From contig CAJTTT010000004.1 in the NCBI GenBank assembly GCA_910579285.1, positions 1 through 56,009 of the forward strand: 56,009 nucleotides of DNA, read 5' to 3'. Made by a program: the position numbers and the translations under genes. The DNA is from an uncultured Lachnospiraceae bacterium. GTDB lineage: Bacteria; Bacillota; Clostridia; Lachnospirales; Lachnospiraceae. This document shows positions 19,007-27,526 of this stretch, in pieces; the first letter of the stretch is position 1, and every line of letters begins with the position of its first letter. The notes beneath the pieces are model-generated. The model did no database searches, was not told the origin of the DNA, and saw only the letters and a list, made by a program, of their open reading frames with translations.

Positions 19007-19171
19007 TATAAGCAGACTCGAGATGCTTCGCATCTCTCGTTCGCGTTGCTCGTCAGGAGCTTCCCTACACAGCCTTACATGCAAGCATGACGGCTATGCA
19101 CGGAAGCTTCTGACTCTGCTTATATGCGCAAGAAAGCACCCTCACCACATTCGTGCAAGAGTGCTTTTCGT
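19007..19171 (-). repeat. multi-branched structured element in the secG-rnr spacer
   Basis: Perfect outer stem TATAAGCAGA (19007-19016) / TCTGCTTATA (19115-19124) encloses hairpin GAGATGC-TTC-GCATCTC (19020-19036) and a near-perfect 13-bp stem (19052-19064 / 19102-19114) with its own apical hairpin. A further stem AAAGCAC/GTGCTTT lies at 19133-19171 next to the secG stop. It would be transcribed as the leader of rnr. The layout matches the repeats near 38.9 and 48.7 kb. Confidence 0.75.
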
Positions 19172-19181
19172 TCTCTAATCC

Positions 19182-19421
19182 TTAGAATAAAGTCAGATTT
19201 AAAACAACCGCCAACAACATGAACCCGACCGCAAGCCCCGTCGTGATCTTGACGAGTTTTCCTTCCATCGAGCGGCCTTTGTTCTTGCCCCAGTAGGTTT
19301 CAGCCGCGCCGCTGATCGCACCAAGACCGGCTGCCTTTCCCTCCTGCATCAACACCAATATCACCAATGCGATACATATTAAAATATAAATCACTGTCAA
19401 TATGATTCTCAATACACCCAT
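19182..19421 (-). CDS. secG: preprotein translocase subunit SecG
   Basis: A 79-aa protein with two membrane helices (about 3-24 and 55-76) around a short cytoplasmic loop rich in Gly (LMQEGKAAGLGAISGAAETYWGK broken by charged residues), the typical SecG pattern. It assists the SecYE channel. It is first in the secG-rnr-smpB-ssrA block and has its own promoter. Confidence 0.93.
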   Translation of the reverse strand: MGVLRIILTVIYILICIALVILVLMQEGKAAGLGAISGAAETYWGKNKGRSMEGKLVKITTGLAVGFMLLAVVLNLTLF

Positions 19422-19476
19422 TTTTATCCTCCATTCCGAAAAAACCGAAAACTCTTCCGTTATTCAAGCAGATTTC

Positions 19477-19505
19477 ATAATACCACAGAACCGGGCATTG
19501 TGCAA
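19477..19505 (-). promoter_or_regulatory. promoter of secG-rnr-smpB
   Basis: Minus strand: TTGCAC (19500-19505), 17-bp spacer, TATTAT (19477-19482), about 55 nt before the secG start. It begins directly after the S8 protease gene, so it marks the boundary of the peptide locus. Confidence 0.75.
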
Positions 19506-19524
19506 GCCTTAAATTTCTTCGGCT

Positions 19525-20661
19525 TCACCCGGAGAAAAAATCTAAAATATATTCATATATCTCCTGACAATCCCCGGAGACAAATATATCCTTTTCGGAT
19601 TTCAGTTCTATCCTTCCCTGCATCTTGGATATATGTATATCAATTATATCCAAGATCGTATCGACGCGGAATCTCTTCTTGTTCAAAAAAAAGAGCAAAA
19701 CATCCGGCTCATATATATGTTCTACCGTATATATGATATCCCTGCCTAACACCTGTTTTCTATCCATATAGCAGCCACACGGAATCTCTTTCTCATTCCA
19801 GGCATTTTCGCATACCGTAATTACATGATAACCATCCGCCTGCAGTCTTTCTTTTATATACTTTTTCAACTGCCCACATCGACGGTCTATTCCCAGAATC
19901 GGTGTGCTAATTTCCTTTCCCTGATTGGATAAATATTTTTTTGGCTTCCGTCCCTGGTGTCCTTCCTTCGCCCCTCTCTGAATCAACTGCCTCAAAACTC
20001 CCTTATAAGAGCATCTCGATTCATTTTTAAGGATTCCTATAATTTCTCCCGTAACAACCGGCGCCGCATAGCTATTTGCCATCACGTCCAGTTTACTGCC
20101 ATCTATTACCACAGTACCTATATGAGCAACGATACTGTTTTCCAGCCGGCCTCCTGTAAATTCCTGAAATCCGTACTCTCCCCGTTTTAGACGTTTTCCC
20201 AAATCTGCCCTAACGCCAAACACACCCCTGCAGCTTGCCGGAAAAGACATGATTCCCTGATTACTAAACGCAGACACAATCATAATATTTTTTCTCAAAA
20301 GCTTATGCAGAATACGCTCTAGCTTCTTATAATCTAAATAGTTTAAAGTCCCACAGCTAAGATTGATCACCTGTACACCGCACGATATACAATACTCCAA
20401 TGCTGTGATCATATCTTCCATATCTGCACTGCCATCTTTAAAGATATGGATATCAAACAACTCAACATCGGTTTCCTTTGATGCTATCACAGCCGCACAA
20501 ATTGTCCCATGAGTCAACGGTGGAACCTGTTCGGCGGTTCCTTGGTATAATCTGCCTTTTTCAGCATAGCATCTGCTTATCTTTATAAAGACAGAATCCA
20601 TGACCTCATTCACGCCATCATCAATTATCGCCACCTTTATTCCCTTCTTCATTCGCTGCAT
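19525..20661 (-). CDS. S8 (subtilisin-like) serine protease of the Cys-rich peptide locus
   Basis: A 378-aa protein. The catalytic triad is readable: Asp in VAIIDDG (14/15), His in THGT (51), Ser in ANSYAAP (197), with oxyanion Asn in SAFSNQG (134). There is no signal peptide or membrane segment, so it is probably cytoplasmic. After the compact protease domain (about 1-225) comes an unrecognised C-terminal region of about 150 residues. It is the last gene of the locus, behind a precursor gene and a stem-loop, which suggests it removes the leader or processes the modified peptide. The active-site Ser context is SYAAP rather than the common GTSMAAP. Start codon uncertain between residues 1 and 4. 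Confidence 0.88.
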   Translation of the reverse strand: MQRMKKGIKVAIIDDGVNEVMDSVFIKISRCYAEKGRLYQGTAEQVPPLTHGTICAAVIASKETDVELFDIHIFKDGSADMEDMITALEYCISCGVQVINLSCGTLNYLDYKKLERILHKLLRKNIMIVSAFSNQGIMSFPASCRGVFGVRADLGKRLKRGEYGFQEFTGGRLENSIVAHIGTVVIDGSKLDVMANSYAAPVVTGEIIGILKNESRCSYKGVLRQLIQRGAKEGHQGRKPKKYLSNQGKEISTPILGIDRRCGQLKKYIKERLQADGYHVITVCENAWNEKEIPCGCYMDRKQVLGRDIIYTVEHIYEPDVLLFFLNKKRFRVDTILDIIDIHISKMQGRIELKSEKDIFVSGDCQEIYEYILDFFSG

Positions 20662-20744
20662 TTGATTTCATTCCCACTTCATTCTTTTTTTATATTTCAG
20701 TTTCTATGGTATATGCGCATTTACTGATTCCTCTAATACAAAGA

Positions 20745-20802
20745 ATCCTTTGTATCTACTTCAATAGCGAATTGCTTCTATTATATCATAGATACAAAGG
20801 AT
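20745..20802 (-). terminator. stem-loop after precursor 1 (attenuating or stabilising hairpin)
   Basis: Perfect 14-bp inverted repeat ATCCTTTGTATCTA (20745-20758) / TAGATACAAAGGAT (20789-20802) between precursor 1 and the S8 protease. No clean T run follows, so it may be a partial terminator or an mRNA 3' stabiliser, giving more precursor than protease. Confidence 0.65.
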
Positions 20803-20813
20803 CTTCTGCTCAT

Positions 20814-20999
20814 TTAAGTTTTGTCATTATAAACATTGCGCGCACTCTTTGATGCCGATCTTGCCAAATAGTTCTCGTTAAAATTTGACGAGGGAGTTCC
20901 CGAACACCCTGAACATCCAAGACATTCTTCGCAAGAACAGTAGTATAACTGCATAGATCGCTGCTCACGATCGATGCTCTTTTTCAGTCTTTTCTTCAT
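20814..20999 (-). CDS. Cys-rich RiPP precursor peptide 1 (CLI_3235-type)
   Basis: A 61-aa peptide starting at the ATG behind AGGAGG. Basic leader MKKRLKKSIDREQRSMQLYY (residues 1-20) is followed by five Cys at 21, 23, 26, 29 and 32 (CSCEECLGCSGCSG), then a polar Ser/Asn-rich tail. Precursor 2 in this locus shares the leader pattern MKKxLKKxxDRxQxxxQLYxCxC and the first four Cys positions. From family knowledge, such peptides are called CLI_3235-family bacteriocin precursors and are modified by the radical SAM enzyme CcpM, possibly by thioether formation at Cys. The mature structure and activity are unknown. Confidence 0.85.
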   Translation of the reverse strand: MKKRLKKSIDREQRSMQLYYCSCEECLGCSGCSGTPSSNFNENYLARSASKSARNVYNDKT

Positions 21000-21143
21000 A
21001 TCGTTGTCCTCCTTTCTCCGATGTACCATAATACGAACCACAACTATGTTCAATATCTGGTCATATGTATCATTACTCCCATAAACATTCAATCGTATGG
21101 GATAGATACCAAAAACCACCTTTTCTAGTTCTATCTTTATCAT
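21000..21143 (-). pseudogene. remnant of an acyl-carrier-related gene, in frame with precursor 1
   Basis: About 48 codons open in the same frame as precursor 1. The segment reading YPIRLNVYGSNDTYDQILNIV resembles the C-terminal part of the complete acyl-carrier-related protein at 30974-31228 (LDIRIDKESIMNG-KFDTFDHIVDLI). It has the same position relative to its neighbours: after the maturation protein, before the precursor. The N-terminal half is missing. A separate strong ribosome site for precursor 1 sits at its end, so it is probably not translated as a fusion. Confidence 0.5.
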
Positions 21144-21144
21144 C

Positions 21145-22203
21145 CTATGACAGTGCATCGCAAATAAGTTCTACAGCACGTTCAGCTCCATTCTTATTCA
21201 ATAAATTAAAAACATTTTCTTTATTATACTGTTTTATTTTTACGTCTATGAACTCTCTCTCTAAACTAACCAAATGTCTCTTCCGATTCTCACTCATTGT
21301 CTTCATATCAGGTATAACCGCTGCTACATGACAGCAAATCGTTTTATATCGAAATATCAATTTCATGTCATCGGCAAAGTCCGAAAAATCTCCACAGAAG
21401 CCAGGATTATATGGCATACACATTACTGCTCCATCACAGGGCACTGCAAAAGAAATCTCATAAGCAAGAATGCCGTATTCATTATGGTCAATTCGGTCAT
21501 ACGGAAGCGTTCCACCCGGGATCCCAACTAGTATAATATCCGGCTCTTCTGTAAGCTCTATCTGTTTTACATAATGATTATATCGTTTTATCTTTTCAGC
21601 CTCACTGCATTCATGCCCAGTCATAAACTTTGGCATGGCATACATATCATATAACTCACTGTCCACCCTCGAGGAAATCGATGCAACTTTATATCCCTTA
21701 TGGATAAACTCCTCTCTCAATGACAGCTGAACCGCCAGCTTATCCGTACCAGCTTCTGTTCCATATACAATTAGAACCGGAGTATCTATATGATAACAGT
21801 AGTGTTCCGACAGTTTGTCTTCCATCATATGAGATTTCTCCAATTTTATTTTTTGTTGTACTGGTATCATATCCGCAAGATTATTTCCATCTGCAGTGAC
21901 TGTCCGCGTAAAAATAATCTTCTTTCCCACACTTACCGCTTCCAATACTTTTTTCTTTATTTCCTCTTCCGACAATCTAAATTTTTCATCATTTACAAAC
22001 CATACAATATCACATTGGTTCAAAGCTTCTGTATAGTTACTGCTAATCTCCCAAGTTCTCCCCTCATAGCATACCTTTCTTCCAACGAGCCCGGATCCTT
22101 TCGGACTGACCAACGACGATATTTCCATATCTTTCAATGCCCCCTGATACAGCACATATGGTTCATATGCTTTGCTATAGGGATATATCATTATCTTTTT
22201 CAA
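21145..22203 (-). CDS. peptide maturation system protein, TIGR04066-type (copy 1, intact)
   Basis: A 352-aa cytoplasmic protein. The N-terminal MIYPYSKAYEPYV and later DHNEYGILAYEISFAVPCDGAV are shared with the damaged copy at 31249-32066. I recall this family as TIGR04066, found only beside Cys-rich clostridial precursors and CcpM; that assignment needs a profile search. A segment GTEAGTDKLAVQL resembles a degenerate P-loop followed by a Rossmann-like strand (GYKVASISSR), hinting at a nucleotide-related fold, but this is inference. The start is a TTG behind AGGAAGG; an ATG lies four codons later. Biochemical role unknown. Confidence 0.82.
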   Translation of the reverse strand: MKKIMIYPYSKAYEPYVLYQGALKDMEISSLVSPKGSGLVGRKVCYEGRTWEISSNYTEALNQCDIVWFVNDEKFRLSEEEIKKKVLEAVSVGKKIIFTRTVTADGNNLADMIPVQQKIKLEKSHMMEDKLSEHYCYHIDTPVLIVYGTEAGTDKLAVQLSLREEFIHKGYKVASISSRVDSELYDMYAMPKFMTGHECSEAEKIKRYNHYVKQIELTEEPDIILVGIPGGTLPYDRIDHNEYGILAYEISFAVPCDGAVMCMPYNPGFCGDFSDFADDMKLIFRYKTICCHVAAVIPDMKTMSENRKRHLVSLEREFIDVKIKQYNKENVFNLLNKNGAERAVELICDALS

Positions 22204-22227
22204 TGGCTATTGCCTTCCTTTCCAGTT

Positions 22228-23664
22228 CTATAATAATCTGTCAGCATCTAAATCCTGGTTATATCCAAGTTCATGTAATACCACATAATCTTTCATGGTT
22301 TCTTCTACATTGATTTTGCATTCTCCGCATGCCTTACACAATTTACATTCTGACAGCTCGTTTCCATCATCAGCCTGTGCCACGCATAAATAACAGAAAA
22401 AACAAGCCCAGCAATTTTTGCATTTCTCAGTCGATATTCTTTCTATATTCAAAATTGATAATGCTTTCTCCTCATCTATCCCCCTATAAACATCCCCAAT
22501 CTGTGGTACTTTAGAGTTTTCTCTGACTCTCTCGCACGGATAAAACTCCCCCTCTACAGCTACAAAAAGTTTTCTTACACCCGGTATGCACGGTCCTCCT
22601 CGATGTCCTTTGTATGGTAATGTTTCACGATTATACCTGTCAAACAAGACTGCCATTTTTCTCACACTCGAGAAATCACTCAACATGATCGGCGATATTT
22701 CCTGTTTTTTGAGTCTACCTGTCAGCCATAAAAATGTTTTAAATTTTTCATATTGATATTCCTCAAAAAAAACTGAACTACTCCTTATTTCTGTATCTGC
22801 ATATGTATCATTAATGGTCGAACAATTAAATCTGGACTCTCTAACAATTTCATTTGTTAATACAAAATTTGCAATATCTGCAAGAGGATACCTTTGATCC
22901 AGCACAGTATTAAAGGAAACATGGTTGCGATAATAATCTGGATATTTTAGTTTGAGATTCTTGATATTTTTCATCATCGTTTCAAATGATCCAATTCCAG
23001 AGTTTGCAAATTTTCTGTGTCTATTCTGAACATCTTTCGGTCCGTCAAGGCTGATTAATACCGCAAAATTATAATGTACTAAAAAATCCAGCTTCTCATC
23101 CGTCAGCAATGTCCCATTTGTCGTAAAGCTATACATAACCTTACGCCCTTCAAAAGCCTCTTCCGCGTAGGCTACACACTCTTTGATAAAATCAAATGCT
23201 AATAATGGTTCGCCTCCATAAAATCCTAGTGAAACCTCTTCTTCATCACTGGAATGTGCCACATAATAGTCAATTGCCTTCTTGGCAATCTCAAATGTCA
23301 TCCACTTATCCGCATGGTGACGATTATCATAATTACCCGAATATACGCAATAACCGCAATCAAGATTGCACTTCTGTGTTACCTGTAAAGTAAGCTGTCC
23401 TAAATCATTATCTACAAAATACTTATAACATTCTGTGGCAGAATGCTCGCTAACTTGTGAGTGGTTACTTTTCAAAAATCCCTTTTCTTTCAATTCTTCC
23501 ACATAACTTTTAATCTCACCTGCGTCATTTCTATCATCAATCTGTCCAGTTAGAAGATACTGATATACCTTTTTCGGAATCTCTATGATTTTATTTTTAT
23601 TTACATCATAGCAATAGCTTCTCTTATTTACTTGAAATAAATGGATGAATGGTTTTTCGTTCAT
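22228..23664 (-). CDS. ccpM: radical SAM maturase for the Cys-rich peptides (CcpM-like)
   Basis: A 478-aa enzyme. A winged-helix-like N-terminal region (about 1-75) may bind the leader peptide. The radical SAM core begins QVTQKCNLDCGYCVYSG with the 4Fe-4S ligands at Cys 99, 103 and 106. The C-terminal SPASM-type region is exceptionally Cys-rich (CKNCWACFFCYLC, CKLCKACGEC), consistent with two auxiliary iron-sulphur clusters. From the family it should form a radical-based cross-link or other Cys-directed change in precursors 1 and 2. Its start overlaps the preceding permease stop by 4 nt (ATGA), so translation is coupled. It is the only radical SAM enzyme in the locus and probably serves both precursors. 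Confidence 0.9.
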   Translation of the reverse strand: MNEKPFIHLFQVNKRSYCYDVNKNKIIEIPKKVYQYLLTGQIDDRNDAGEIKSYVEELKEKGFLKSNHSQVSEHSATECYKYFVDNDLGQLTLQVTQKCNLDCGYCVYSGNYDNRHHADKWMTFEIAKKAIDYYVAHSSDEEEVSLGFYGGEPLLAFDFIKECVAYAEEAFEGRKVMYSFTTNGTLLTDEKLDFLVHYNFAVLISLDGPKDVQNRHRKFANSGIGSFETMMKNIKNLKLKYPDYYRNHVSFNTVLDQRYPLADIANFVLTNEIVRESRFNCSTINDTYADTEIRSSSVFFEEYQYEKFKTFLWLTGRLKKQEISPIMLSDFSSVRKMAVLFDRYNRETLPYKGHRGGPCIPGVRKLFVAVEGEFYPCERVRENSKVPQIGDVYRGIDEEKALSILNIERISTEKCKNCWACFFCYLCVAQADDGNELSECKLCKACGECKINVEETMKDYVVLHELGYNQDLDADRLL

Positions 23665-25538
23665 AACTCTCCCTCTGTCTCCCTGCTCAAAATCTGCATT
23701 GGCTCCTGTTTCAGACTCCTATTCATTCTTGTGAGCGCAATCACCGTTCCTGCTGCCGTGATTGATGCGCTGCACAAAACAGCAATCCATACGCCATTCT
23801 CTAATGGCATATCTTCGATCACAACCTCATTGATGTCAACGGTCTCCCCCGCACTGTAAGCGCTTTCATAATATCCCGGGGCTGTGCTTTTTACCGAGAA
23901 AGACCGTGAAAAGTGTATTCCCCCTGCCGCGCCTGCCATACTGCCAGACAAAACGATCAAAATAAATCCTGACAAAACAGACCGTCTGCACTGACTGCAT
24001 GTCATACCAAGAGCACGCTCAAGCATTGTCCGTCCCATCTGTTTCGTGACAAACAGATAACTGTAAAAAACCAGCAGAAGCACCGTCAAAACGACTCCAG
24101 AAGCCAACAAGAACAGGGAAAAGTTTTTCATATTGTCAATTCCGGCTTTCAGCTTCGTATATCCCTGGTCATAGAAAGTGAACTCCAGATCCTTCGTCCC
24201 ATACTTCTCCCAGGCGGCAAGAAACTCATCTATCGTCCCGTTCGGGATTCGAAAAGAAGTGGTGGCATCCGCCAGCGGTCTGCTGGCTGTCAAATTGATC
24301 CCGCCCCTCTCACTGATCGAGTTCATGGGAACAATCAGTTCGTCTGCACCCGAACGAAAACTTAAGTCCATATCACCCGCTATTGCATCATAGATACCTA
24401 CTACCGTATATGCAGATGTTTCAAACGGCTCCAGCGTAGTTCCCTCCGCATCGAGCATAGGAACGCTCGAATAGCCTCCCTCCAGTTCAAAACGATATCC
24501 CGCCGTCCAGCGGGTATCCGTATATAACAACCGTACCTGAATCTGATCGCCCAGAGAAAGTCCGTTGTTTTCCATAAAGGTTCTGGGCGCCAGACACACC
24601 TTCGCTCCATCCCTGTACTCTTCCCCGCTGATATCCCTTCCTTCTGTAATATAGGCATCCCCATTGTAAAACGCCATCAGCAGACTGGTTTCATTCGTTC
24701 CTGTGACCGGCTGGATATCCCTGCCATACATTCTTGTATCTACAAGATTTAACAGTCTTTTTCCCGCGTCCGTTTCATAGAAGCCATCGGTGACCTCAAA
24801 AATGTTCGGCCCGTCCCGAAAAGGATCCTCTATCACGCTCCCATCCAGGCGGTAAAGCTGCGATGAAAGAGACAACGGTGCATATTCAAGCGTGTAGGAC
24901 ATCATGGAAGATTCCTTCTTTGCTTCCTCCGCCCTTTCTCCATGAAGAAAATTAGAATGATTCAAATAGGCGGCATATGTCTTGTTCTGATATAACATCT
25001 CAGGTTTCGGATTTGAATGGTCACAGAGCCACAGCGTAGTTCCCTCCAGCCGGCTGTCACCGCCAATTACCTTAGTGATACAGATCTTTACGGATTCCTC
25101 TGGTATACAGTCTTCTAACGGTGTAAATTCCACGACCAGCACTGCCGTGTCTACGGCATTGGGATTCAAACTTCTCCACAATTTGACATACTGCGGTGTA
25201 TAGGAAGCATAATAAGCCCTCTGTTCCGGCCCCGCCAGATACGTTACCCCCGGGATATCCAGATCCTCCACTGTATCATAAGATGCATACTGTGCCCTTT
25301 TGACAATACTGTATCTCTTTTCCTCTGCATCCCATATCCTGACCGCTTCAAAAGATTCCGGCCGCTGGCGCACAGTTCCTATCGTTATGAACTGATCCTC
25401 ATACTTGTCCATCATGCTGCTGCTTTTCTGCCAGATGCAGACCCCCAGAGTCATCAATAATGCCGCAAACAGATTTAGTAAAAAGAACAGCGTTGTTTTG
25501 ACGGGCATCCGCGCCATCTGTTTTAAACTGTTTTTCAT
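23661..25538 (-). CDS. FtsX/MacB-type ABC permease, long form (copy 2)
   Basis: A 625-aa membrane protein: one N-terminal membrane helix (about 14-36), an extracellular domain of about 430 residues, then three C-terminal helices (about 475-600), the usual type VII ABC permease order. It is paralogous to the permease at 28788-30617; shared segments include DQFITIGTV / EDFITIGTV and RTFxENNGLSxGD. GGAGG precedes the start. It is last of the transporter genes, directly before the radical SAM gene. With the shared ATPase it may export, extract or give immunity against the peptide. Confidence 0.88.
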   Translation of the reverse strand: MKNSLKQMARMPVKTTLFFLLNLFAALLMTLGVCIWQKSSSMMDKYEDQFITIGTVRQRPESFEAVRIWDAEEKRYSIVKRAQYASYDTVEDLDIPGVTYLAGPEQRAYYASYTPQYVKLWRSLNPNAVDTAVLVVEFTPLEDCIPEESVKICITKVIGGDSRLEGTTLWLCDHSNPKPEMLYQNKTYAAYLNHSNFLHGERAEEAKKESSMMSYTLEYAPLSLSSQLYRLDGSVIEDPFRDGPNIFEVTDGFYETDAGKRLLNLVDTRMYGRDIQPVTGTNETSLLMAFYNGDAYITEGRDISGEEYRDGAKVCLAPRTFMENNGLSLGDQIQVRLLYTDTRWTAGYRFELEGGYSSVPMLDAEGTTLEPFETSAYTVVGIYDAIAGDMDLSFRSGADELIVPMNSISERGGINLTASRPLADATTSFRIPNGTIDEFLAAWEKYGTKDLEFTFYDQGYTKLKAGIDNMKNFSLFLLASGVVLTVLLLVFYSYLFVTKQMGRTMLERALGMTCSQCRRSVLSGFILIVLSGSMAGAAGGIHFSRSFSVKSTAPGYYESAYSAGETVDINEVVIEDMPLENGVWIAVLCSASITAAGTVIALTRMNRSLKQEPMQILSRETEGEL

Positions 25539-25593
25539 CTTTCCTCCATGTCAGGGCAGTTTCCTGCAATATTCACACTTCCATCAATTAATT

Positions 25594-26808
25594 TTACTGT
25601 GAGACAGCCAGAAGCCTCATCACCCGTTTTCTGCCCATGCGCCAATATGCCATGATAATACCGATGCCATATGCCGCTGACACGACTCCGTTTACCAGAA
25701 TTACGACGACCGCTTCCGAAAAGAACAGCATCACCGCATCTCCCAGCAGATTACCGAGCAAAACCAGAAGAAGCTGCTCACCCAGAAAAGGAATGGTCCC
25801 CTTTACGCTTCCCATGCCCTGTAGGCGGAGCAGGGCATATTCTCCCATTCTGCCGTTACCCAGAAGATAACTTACAATATATCCGATCGCAAAAGTCAAG
25901 ATACATACCATTGACAGAAAAGACCGCAGTATCTCAATGGATTGTCTCAGCTGTGTTGCCATAATGACGAAATTTCTGTCCCTGACTGCCAGCGTACATC
26001 CGATGTAGGAATCCATCGCTGTAGGATCTCGTTCCATCAGTCCGATGGACTTCATTTCTTCCTTAAATTCATTGAGCCGCAACGGATTATCCACATAAAA
26101 TGAAACGGTATCTGCAAAAAATGGAATTTCATGCTGTTGGTATATGCTGCGGACCGCCTCAAAAGGTATGATCACATCCGGGGGAATCGCACTTGTCACT
26201 CCCATAAGTCTTTCCATACTTCCCACAATCTCCAGCTCAATCAATCCCAGCGGATATAACTCCAATTTAAAAAGCTCACTGGCGCTGCTGTAATAATACA
26301 TGGTGAGCTGTACCCTGTCCCCGTTTTCCCATCCATGCTTCCTCATCACGCTTTCGTCCACAATACACACCGGGCGGTCGGACACAAAAAAGTCCTCTTC
26401 ATATTCCTCATTAAAATGAATTTTCTCAACCGACAGACCGTCTGCCGCCTCTATACGATTGACCCCTGATACTTGCAGATGCACGCACTGCTCCCACTCT
26501 GCCTGTGTAAACTCCCCTTCACCTGCCAGCAAATAAACCGCACAGGATTCATCTGATATCAATTCAGAAGCAGACAAACCGTCCAGCACACTCTCTGAAA
26601 TAAACAGACCGCTGTCCCGGCTTCCATTTTTATTGGTAACCCGGCAATAAACCGATGCATTCTCCGCCAGTTCGTCCATCTGCCTTTCATAGCTGTGTAT
26701 CGTTCCAAAATATAGATTCAGAAAAACAACCAGCAGAAAACTGATCCCTACAGTGATCAGATTTGCTGACTTTCTTCTCTTAAGACTATATAACAAATAT
26801 GTCAGCAT
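25594..26808 (-). CDS. FtsX/MacB-type ABC permease, short form (copy 2)
   Basis: A 404-aa permease with an N-terminal helix (about 17-39), an extracellular region of about 230 residues and three C-terminal helices (about 300-395). It is paralogous to the protein at 27527-28759; both contain FLNLYFG or LLNLYFG in the first helix and a matching layout. Its ATG overlaps the ATPase stop (ATGCTGA), so translation is coupled. It probably pairs with one long permease to make a heterodimeric channel. Confidence 0.87.
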   Translation of the reverse strand: MLTYLLYSLKRRKSANLITVGISFLLVVFLNLYFGTIHSYERQMDELAENASVYCRVTNKNGSRDSGLFISESVLDGLSASELISDESCAVYLLAGEGEFTQAEWEQCVHLQVSGVNRIEAADGLSVEKIHFNEEYEEDFFVSDRPVCIVDESVMRKHGWENGDRVQLTMYYYSSASELFKLELYPLGLIELEIVGSMERLMGVTSAIPPDVIIPFEAVRSIYQQHEIPFFADTVSFYVDNPLRLNEFKEEMKSIGLMERDPTAMDSYIGCTLAVRDRNFVIMATQLRQSIEILRSFLSMVCILTFAIGYIVSYLLGNGRMGEYALLRLQGMGSVKGTIPFLGEQLLLVLLGNLLGDAVMLFFSEAVVVILVNGVVSAAYGIGIIMAYWRMGRKRVMRLLAVSQ

Positions 26809-27512
26809 TTCGTCTCTCCGCTTTTCCTTTCCGCTTCCTCCCGCACCACCGTGAGCACCCCATCCGACATGCCATATACCACATCCGCCGCTGCCGCTAC
26901 CGCCTCATTGTGAGTGACCACAATCACCACATAGTTGTCCTCATGGGCCAGCTTACACAAAAGCTCCACGATCACCTTCTCATTCTGGCTGTCCAGATTT
27001 CCCGTAGGTTCGTCGGCCAGGAGAATTTCTCCGCCAGACGCAATAGCCCTTGCGATAGCAACCCGCTGCTGCTCACCGCCACTAATCATACCCGGCATCT
27101 TTTTATAAAGTGTTTCCGGCAGCTCCACCTTTTTCAGATATTCCTGCGCCCTCATCTTTGCTTCTCTCGCAGGAATATGCTGCAACTGCATGGGAAACAT
27201 CACGTTCTCCTGCACCGTCAGAAGCGGAAATAAATGAAAAGCCTGATAGATCACAGAAGCCCGGTTCAACCGATACTCGTCCCGGTTCAGCTTTCGTATG
27301 TCTTCCCCCTCTATGTACAGCGTCCCTTCCGCAGGCACATCCAGCCCCGCAAGCAGTGACAGGAACGTACTCTTTCCGCTGCCGGATTTCCCCGTGATAG
27401 CGTACACCTTCCCTCTCTCAAAGGAACAGCTCACCTCCGAGAGTGCCTTTGTCTTCTGGTATTTCGTCTGATAGATATAGCTCACATTTACTGCCTCAAT
27501 TATCTTTTCCAT
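26802..27512 (-). CDS. ABC transporter ATP-binding protein (MacB/LolD type)
   Basis: A 236-aa ATPase. Walker A GKSGSGKST, Q-loop YQAFHLFP, signature SGGEQQRVAIARA, Walker B ILLADEPTGNLD and the H-loop VVTHN are all present. The frame extends further upstream inside the preceding permease gene but without homology; the start used is the ATG after GGAAAGG, 14 nt past the permease stop. It is the only stand-alone ATPase for four permeases, so it probably energises both permease pairs. Confidence 0.93.
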   Translation of the reverse strand: MEKIIEAVNVSYIYQTKYQKTKALSEVSCSFERGKVYAITGKSGSGKSTFLSLLAGLDVPAEGTLYIEGEDIRKLNRDEYRLNRASVIYQAFHLFPLLTVQENVMFPMQLQHIPAREAKMRAQEYLKKVELPETLYKKMPGMISGGEQQRVAIARAIASGGEILLADEPTGNLDSQNEKVIVELLCKLAHEDNYVVIVVTHNEAVAAAADVVYGMSDGVLTVVREEAERKSGETKC

Positions 27513-27526
27513 TTCTGCACCCTTTC

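Noticed and set aside
20814..21158. Single 114-aa protein spanning the carrier remnant and precursor 1
   Set aside because: A strong ribosome site directly precedes the internal ATG, and precursor 2 starts at the equivalent position as a separate gene. The fusion cannot be excluded but is less likely.
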